A stretch of DNA of 64,000 nucleotides from Frankiaceae bacterium (GTDB lineage Bacteria > Actinomycetota > Actinomycetes > BP-191). Below are positions 59,913 through 64,000 of this stretch, piece by piece; the stretch's first letter is position 1, and each line of letters opens with the position of its first letter. Below the pieces are notes generated by a model. It saw nothing but the letters and a program-made list of their open reading frames with translations, ran no database searches and had not been told where the DNA came from. The DNA lies in the NCBI GenBank assembly GCA_030840645.1, contig JAVEEC010000008.1:62001-126000 (forward strand), in the 5' to 3' direction. The position numbers and the translations under genes are program-made.

Positions 59913-60943
59913 GGCCCTGGGCGCGCCGCGCGGCGGCGACTCTGGCGGCGACCGTCGCGGTCGTCGTCGGCACCGCGCTGCCCGCCGACGCGCACACCGT
60001 CTCCGGCGCCGGCGCGGGCAACTACCGGACGACCTTGACCGGCGTCAGCCCGGCGATCCCCGGCGTCACCGTGCGGGTCGTCGAGAACGGCAGCCGCCTC
60101 TCGCTCGCCAACACCACGGCGCAGGAGGCCGTCGTCCTCGGCTACGAGGACGAGCCGTACCTGCGCGTCGGCCCCGACGGTGTGTTCGAGAACGTCCGCT
60201 CTCCCGCGACGTACCTCAACGCCTCCCGCACCGGCCGCCAGGCCCCGCCGACGGCCGACGCGAAGGCCGCGCCGCAGTGGCGACGCGTCTCGACGGGACA
60301 CACCGCGTTGTGGCACGACCACCGCATCCACTGGATGGGTACGACGCCGCCGCCCGTCGTCAAGGCCGCGCCGAGCCGTTACCACCTGATCGACGAGTGG
60401 ACCGTGCCGTTCACCTACGACGGAGTGCGACACACGGTCGGCGGCACGCTGGCCTGGGTGCCGGGTCCGAGCCCGGCGCCGTGGAGGGGGCTGGCCGTGG
60501 TGGCGTTCGGCGTCGTGGTCCTCGCCGGGCGCCGCCGCCGGGTCGCGACCGTCGCCGCCGCGACCGCGCTGCTCGTCGCCGTCGACATGGTGCACACCAT
60601 CGGCATCGCGGCCGTGAACGCCGGCCCGTGGACGGTCGCCGCGAAGTACCTGCTCACGTCGAGCGGCGTCTCCGTTCTCGCGTGGGTCGTCGGCGCCGTC
60701 TCGCTCGCGATGACCCGTCGCCGGCCCGACGACGCGATGTACCTCGCGGCGTTCGCGGGCGCGTCGATCGCGCTCCTCGGCGGCGCGTACGACACCTCGA
60801 CGCTGTCCGCGTCGACGCCGCCGTTCGCGCTGTCGCCGGTCGTCGCGCGCGCCTGCGTCGCGCTGTCGCTCGGCGTCGGTCTCGGGGTGCTCGCGGTCGT
60901 GGCGCAGGCGTCGTTGCGTCGCCGCCGCGCCGTTGCCGCGTGA
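59909..60943 (+). CDS. Uncharacterised secreted/membrane protein of the copper cluster
   Basis: This 344-aa protein has a signal peptide (1-28, ends PADA) leaving HTVSGAGAGNYRTTL at the mature N-terminus. An extracellular domain (about 30-180) has YEDEPYLRVGPDGVFENVRSPATYLN and a His cluster TALWHDHRIHWMG (about 132-144). About five membrane helices follow (about 190-335). I recall similar unnamed proteins beside copper or YcnI genes in actinobacteria. A terminal His plus inner His suggests copper binding like CopC and YcnI. The ATG overlaps the sigma stop. The function is inferred from context only. Confidence 0.85.
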   Translation: MRPWARRAAATLAATVAVVVGTALPADAHTVSGAGAGNYRTTLTGVSPAIPGVTVRVVENGSRLSLANTTAQEAVVLGYEDEPYLRVGPDGVFENVRSPATYLNASRTGRQAPPTADAKAAPQWRRVSTGHTALWHDHRIHWMGTTPPPVVKAAPSRYHLIDEWTVPFTYDGVRHTVGGTLAWVPGPSPAPWRGLAVVAFGVVVLAGRRRRVATVAAATALLVAVDMVHTIGIAAVNAGPWTVAAKYLLTSSGVSVLAWVVGAVSLAMTRRRPDDAMYLAAFAGASIALLGGAYDTSTLSASTPPFALSPVVARACVALSLGVGLGVLAVVAQASLRRRRAVAA

Positions 60944-60947
60944 CCAC

Positions 60948-60953
60948 TAGGCT
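60948..60953 (+). promoter_or_regulatory. -10 box of the 60960 gene, leaderless spacing
   Basis: TAGGCT, 6 nt before the GTG at 60960. It is the same hexamer as for the VanW gene. Confidence 0.5.
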
Positions 60954-60959
60954 GCCGCG

Positions 60960-61247
60960 GTGGCGCGACACGGACAGGAGTCACGCGCGGGCGACCGGCT
61001 GGTCCGCGCGGGCGCGCTGGTGTTCCTGGCCGGGCTCGGCGCGGTCACGGTGATCTTCGTGCCGTTCGCTGTCGACCTGGTCGCCCACGGCGCGCGCGCG
61101 GCGCAGTCCCCGCGCAACGAGCACGGCGTCGCGCTGAACCTCGCGACGTTCCTCGTCTGCGCGGGCCTCGGCCTCGGGCTGTGCGGCCTGCTCCTGCAGG
61201 CGCGGGAGAGCCGGCGACGGGCCCGCGACGCCGCGGACCCCGGCTAG
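60960..61247 (+). CDS. Small two-helix membrane protein (95 aa)
   Basis: This protein has hydrophobic segments at about 17-42 (ALVFLAGLGAVTVIFVPFAVDLV) and 59-80 (LATFLVCAGLGLGLCGLLLQA), with a charged RESRRRARDAA tail. No family is recognised. Codon bias is good and a -10 box precedes the GTG. Its TAG shares CTAG with the convergent NIL gene. It could be a late gene of the copper-cluster transcript, but its own promoter argues against that. Confidence 0.72.
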   Translation: MARHGQESRAGDRLVRAGALVFLAGLGAVTVIFVPFAVDLVAHGARAAQSPRNEHGVALNLATFLVCAGLGLGLCGLLLQARESRRRARDAADPG

Positions 61248-61468
61248 GCGATGTCCGCGACGTGGACGCCGCGGTGCTCCAGCCACTCCCGGGCCGTACG
61301 CAGCACCTCGTCCGCGCCGGACACCTCCACGATCACCCAGCCGATCTCGTCCTCGACGTTCGCGCGGCGGATGTTGGTCTTGAGGCCGAAGCGCTGCGCC
61401 AGCTCCCAGAGGATCGGCTCGGCGACCAGGTCGCCCCGGTAGGTGAGGTGCCAGTGCGCGCGCGTCAT
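61244..61468 (-). CDS. NIL-domain protein
   Basis: This 74-aa ferredoxin-like-fold protein reads HWHLTYRGDLVAEPILWELAQRFGLKTNI, then ANVEDEIGWVIVEVSG and a terminal helix. This matches the NIL domain found at the C-terminus of MetN methionine transporters and as a stand-alone unit next to sulfur-metabolism ferredoxins. The ATG overlaps the larE stop (ATGA), so it is coupled to a sulfur transferase. A ligand- or sulfur-related partner role is inferred. The frame beyond 61468 is a shadow. Confidence 0.88.
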   Translation of the reverse strand: MTRAHWHLTYRGDLVAEPILWELAQRFGLKTNIRRANVEDEIGWVIVEVSGADEVLRTAREWLEHRGVHVADIA

Positions 61469-62295
61469 CGCGCCGACTCCGGTAGGGCGTCGTTCATCGA
61501 GCCGGAACGGAACCCGCGCGGGTCGATCTCGACCGCCCCGAACCCCGCGTCCAGCACCGCGCGCTCGACGCCGCTGACCGCATCGACGAGGTCGCTGTCG
61601 ACCTCGACCCGCGCGGTCGTGCCGAGGTCGCGGACCCGCAGGTCGCGCACGGCGACGCCGTGCTCGGCCAGCCACGTGCGCGCGGAACGCTCGGCGCGCT
61701 CGACGCGGGCGAGGCGTTCGGGGCTGACCTCGATGCCGTACGCCACCCGGCTGGCCAGGCAGGCCGCGGCCGGCTTGTCCCACGTCCGCAGCCCCCACTC
61801 GCGCGACGCCGCGCGGACGTCGTCCTTCGTGAAACCGTTGTCCCGCAACGGAGTCACGGCACCCCGCTCGGCCGCCGCGCGGATGCCGGGACGGAACCCG
61901 GCAACGGCGTCGTCGGCGTTGGTGCCGGTCGCGACGGTCCCGATGCCGAGCGCGTCGGCGAGCGGGCGCAGTGTGTCGAGCAGCTCGGCCTTGCAGAAGA
62001 AGCAGCGGTCGCCGGCGTTCGCGCGGTAGCCGTCGCGGCTCAGCTCGTCGGTGCGCGGCGTCTCGTGCCGCACGCCCAGCGAGGCGGCGAACGCCGCCGC
62101 GCCGGCCCGCTCGGAACGCGGCAGGCTCGGCGAGATCGCGGTCGCCGCGACGACGTTCGCGGGGCCGAGCGCGCGGGCCGCCGCGGCGAGGACGAACGCC
62201 GAGTCCGCGCCGCCGCTGAACGCGACCAGCAGCGAGCCGTACGACCGCAACGTCGCGTCCAGCGCCGCGAGCTTGGCCGCCAGGTCACCCGTCAC
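61465..62295 (-). CDS. larE: ATP-dependent sulfur transferase LarE-like
   Basis: This 276-aa PP-loop enzyme has SGGADSAFVLAAA (about 28-40) as ATP site, ATGTNADDAVAGFRPG (about 118-133) and DKPAAACLASRVAYG (about 170). Cysteines occur as CFFC (about 97-100) plus the Cys of CLASR, the three-Cys pattern of LarE proteins thought to carry an iron-sulfur cluster rather than sacrificing a single Cys. LarE completes the nickel-pincer cofactor of lactate racemase; larB and larC are not in view. GTG start coupled to the HAD gene (GTGA) and stop coupled to the NIL gene. Confidence 0.93.
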   Translation of the reverse strand: MTGDLAAKLAALDATLRSYGSLLVAFSGGADSAFVLAAAARALGPANVVAATAISPSLPRSERAGAAAFAASLGVRHETPRTDELSRDGYRANAGDRCFFCKAELLDTLRPLADALGIGTVATGTNADDAVAGFRPGIRAAAERGAVTPLRDNGFTKDDVRAASREWGLRTWDKPAAACLASRVAYGIEVSPERLARVERAERSARTWLAEHGVAVRDLRVRDLGTTARVEVDSDLVDAVSGVERAVLDAGFGAVEIDPRGFRSGSMNDALPESAR

Positions 62296-62885
62296 GCGCC
62301 CATCCTCCACCACCCCGCGAACTCGGTGAGGTCGGCGAGGACGACGTCGGCGCCGTACGCGCGCAGCTCGCCGGCCGAGCACGGCCCGGACGCGACGGCG
62401 ACGGAGACCGCGCCGGCCGCGCGGGCGCCGTCGACGTCCGCGACGTGGTCGCCGACGTACGCGGTGGCGCCGTGCTCGCGCAGCGCCGCGCCCTTCGCCA
62501 CGCCGTGGCACCAGCCGACGACCTCGTCGACGACGATGCCGACGTGCGCGAGCGACGCGACCGCCAGCGCGTGCTGCTTCGCGGTGACGACGACGGCCCG
62601 CGCGCCGTCCGCCCGTACCGCGGCGACAGCGGCGACCGCACCGGGCAGCGCGGTCGTGAGCGTTAGCGCGTGCGTGAGGTACAGCGCGCGGTACCGGTCG
62701 GCCGCGGCGTCGACCTCGGCGGCGGGGAACCAGTTCGCCAGCTCCCACTCCAACGGCGGCCCGAGCCGGCTCGCGAGGAGGTCGCCGTCGATGCGCACTC
62801 CGGTCTCGTTCGAGAGGACGTCCAGCGTCGCCACGACGCCGGGCCGCGGGTCGATCAACGTCATGTCGAGGTCGAAGCCGACCAC
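62292..62885 (-). CDS. HAD-family hydrolase (phosphatase)
   Basis: This 197-aa protein has motif I VGFDLDMTLIDPRPG (nucleophile and acid Asp at about residues 4 and 6), motif II VVVTAK (about 96), Lys KGAAL (about 125) and motif IV YVGDHVADVDGARAAG (about 136-151). It is like phosphoglycolate-phosphatase types. The start must lie after the upstream stop at 62897; GTG 62885 is the only normal start and leaves a very short N-terminus before motif I. It forms a leftward operon with larE and the NIL gene. The substrate is unknown. Confidence 0.9.
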   Translation of the reverse strand: MVGFDLDMTLIDPRPGVVATLDVLSNETGVRIDGDLLASRLGPPLEWELANWFPAAEVDAAADRYRALYLTHALTLTTALPGAVAAVAAVRADGARAVVVTAKQHALAVASLAHVGIVVDEVVGWCHGVAKGAALREHGATAYVGDHVADVDGARAAGAVSVAVASGPCSAGELRAYGADVVLADLTEFAGWWRMGA

Positions 62886-62896
62886 GGCATGCGGGC

Positions 62897-63718
62897 TCAG
62901 TTCGAGTCCTGCTTCAACGCCGTGTCGACGGTGACGGCGGCCGCGACGACCATCGTCCGCAGCGGGTCGTCCAGCGGTTGGTGGATGCGGACGACGTAGT
63001 TGTCGGCGGTCGTGAACAGCGCCTTGCCGAGCCCCTCCCACGTCTTCTTGATCCGCGCGACCTCGGTGCCCTGCGCGTCGAGGATCGCGAAGTCCCAGGC
63101 CCGCCAGTTCTCGGCTTGGATGCCGCCGACGCGCTGGCCGCCGACCTCGAACGCGAACCTGATCTTGCCGATCGCGTTCTCCTGCCGGATGGTGCCGACC
63201 TCGCTGCCGTCCGGCGCGGACACGATCACCTTGCTCTTCATGAACTTCGCGGGGCGGTGCAGCGACAGCTGCACCCGACCCTCCATGTCGCGGACCTCGA
63301 GGCGGTGGCTGAGGAACTGGTCGTAGTTGGAGAGGATGCGGACGGCCTTCTTCAGCGCGCTCTGGCCGACCTCGACGACCGAGCCGAGCTGCGTGCCGTT
63401 CTGGTCATAGACCGCGTACTCGTTGGTGACCTCGATCAGCTTCGCCTTCTGGTTGACGACGAGGACCGGCGAGTCGAACAACGTCCCGCCGCCGCCCTCG
63501 AACCCGGCGATCCCGGCCTGCTGCTGGACCTGCTTCTGCACCTGCTCGGGGCGGCTCACCTGCACGGCCGGCGCGGCGACCGGCTGGAGCGGGCTGGTCG
63601 TCTGGCCCTGCGGTCCGGCGACGTGCTCGGTCCACGTAGCGCCGTCCCAGTACCGCTGGGCGAACTGGCCGCCCGGGTCGGGGTACCAGCCGGCGGGCGT
63701 CTGCGAAGGAGTCGTCAT
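62897..63718 (-). CDS. DUF2510 plus scramblase/LURP-one-like protein
   Basis: This 273-aa protein has an N-terminal DUF2510 module (PAGWYPDPGGQFAQRYWDGATWTEH, about 8-33), a Gln/Pro linker, then a LURP-one/phospholipid-scramblase-like beta-barrel domain (about 78-265). That domain has VLVVNQKAKLIEVTNEYAVYDQNG and RVQLSLHRPAKFMKSKVIV, then FEVGGQRVGGIQAENWRAWDFAILDA. DUF2510 is an actinobacterial module often on membrane-linked proteins. ATG start is preceded by CAGGGT at 7 nt. It is probably peripheral to the membrane; the function is unknown. Confidence 0.9.
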   Translation of the reverse strand: MTTPSQTPAGWYPDPGGQFAQRYWDGATWTEHVAGPQGQTTSPLQPVAAPAVQVSRPEQVQKQVQQQAGIAGFEGGGGTLFDSPVLVVNQKAKLIEVTNEYAVYDQNGTQLGSVVEVGQSALKKAVRILSNYDQFLSHRLEVRDMEGRVQLSLHRPAKFMKSKVIVSAPDGSEVGTIRQENAIGKIRFAFEVGGQRVGGIQAENWRAWDFAILDAQGTEVARIKKTWEGLGKALFTTADNYVVRIHQPLDDPLRTMVVAAAVTVDTALKQDSN

Positions 63719-63854
63719 GCCGCCAACCCTGCCACGCCCACAGACCGTTGTGTGGGGGCTTTTCGGGCCCGAGCCCGGCAAATACCGCACACAACCGTGG
63801 AAGCCGGGGTGGATGGGGGTGGTTCGGGGGGTCGCCGGGGCGCGAACGCCGGGT

Positions 63855-63884
63855 GGGGCGGCGCCGCCGCAGCGGTGCCGCCCC
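63855..63884 (-). terminator. GC-rich hairpin after groEL
   Basis: GGGGCGGC and GCCGCCCC pair around 14 bases, about 20 bp past the groEL stop. There is no T run. A second small stem (CCCACA/TGTGGG, 63737-63757 region) followed by CTTTT faces the other strand. The rest of the 186-bp gap shows nothing else. Confidence 0.5.
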
Positions 63885-63904
63885 TCCCGGGGTGGTGCGT
63901 GGAC

Positions 63905-64000
63905 TTAGAAGTCCATGTCTCCCATGCCGCCACCGGGCGCGCCGCCGCCGGCCTGGGCCTTCTCCGGCTTGTCCGCGATGACGACCTCGGTGGTGAGGAA
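63905..64000 (-). CDS. groEL: Chaperonin GroEL, C-terminal fragment (cut by window edge)
   Basis: The last 31 codons read [20 protein letters not shown] followed by [11 protein letters not shown] and [15 protein letters not shown] is the universal end of the GroEL equatorial domain, and the GGM-type tail marks the main (GroEL2-like) chaperonin rather than the His-tailed GroEL1. The body and any CIRCE site lie beyond the window. It is part of the heat-shock folding machine; the FmdB/Ruc-like gene at 8537 may share its HrcA control. Confidence 0.97.
   Translation of the reverse strand, partial: FLTTEVVIADKPEKAQAGGGAPGGGMGDMDF

Overview
The window is a gene-dense stretch of a very GC-rich actinobacterial chromosome. 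The evidence is strong G/C bias at third codon positions, frequent GTG starts, ATGA/GTGA stop-start overlaps, TANNNT -10 boxes 6-7 nt before start codons (leaderless style), and actinobacterial marker families (SepX/GlpR, DUF2510, DUF2530, DUF3027, DUF1206, DUF2332, UdgX). The order pmt ... sepX-rimJ-glp-galU ... formyl-THF cyclo-ligase-FmdB ... mscL matches the Mycobacterium tuberculosis Rv1002c-Rv0985c neighbourhood as I remember it. The futalosine menaquinone genes (mqnB, mqnD) point away from mycobacteria and towards a Streptomyces- or Frankia-like lineage. I cannot name the genus. I see no rRNA, insertion sequence, phage or CRISPR, and no gene-free gap over about 210 bp.

Region by region. 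1-5 kb: the end of a protein O-mannosyltransferase, tRNA-Ala(CGC), and a leftward operon galU-glp-rimJ-sepX linked to cell envelope and division. 5-9 kb: a membrane diguanylate cyclase, a folate enzyme, a VOC protein, and a Ruc/FmdB-like zinc-ribbon gene behind a CIRCE (HrcA) operator. 9-15 kb: MTA phosphorylase, a SAF-domain pilus-type protein, TldD/TldE, a secreted subtilase and MscL. 15-25 kb: CBS protein, L,D-transpeptidase, tRNA-Arg(CCT), secreted propeller protein, a large membrane hydrolase-like protein, a histidine kinase/response regulator pair with two small downstream ORFs, and an ECF sigma factor with a membrane-spanning C-terminal extension. 25-31 kb: secreted BNR propeller, DUF1206, FAD oxidoreductase, and DUF72 divergent from UdgX across a 28-bp perfect palindrome. 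31-43 kb: metabolism (pdxH, citrate synthase, serC), aldo-keto reductase, thpR, VanW, and MFS/MarR/purine-type permease genes. 43-51 kb: DUF2530, a sacsin/HSP90-like ATPase coupled to DUF3027, MFS, DUF2771 lipoprotein, J-domain protein, mqnB and mqnD. 51-55 kb: a PAS-GGDEF-EAL protein with a DNA-binding-like tail and a cold-shock protein. 55-61 kb: aldo-keto reductase and a copper-type cluster (YcnI, CopC-CopD fusion, zinc-finger anti-sigma, ECF sigma, uncharacterised secreted membrane protein). 61-64 kb: NIL protein, LarE, HAD phosphatase, a DUF2510-scramblase-like protein, and the C-terminus of GroEL.

The observations I rate highest are: a CIRCE site at the Ruc-like gene; loss of MoeA catalytic motifs in Glp; two in-phase 18-bp palindromes built from rare codons inside the sacsin-like gene; the symmetrical palindrome/promoter between DUF72 and udgX; a three-copy ~52-bp intergenic repeat with 9-bp terminal inverted repeats; the fused sigma factor; the c-di-GMP protein with a recombinase-like tail; and an unstudied His-starting secreted protein in the copper cluster.
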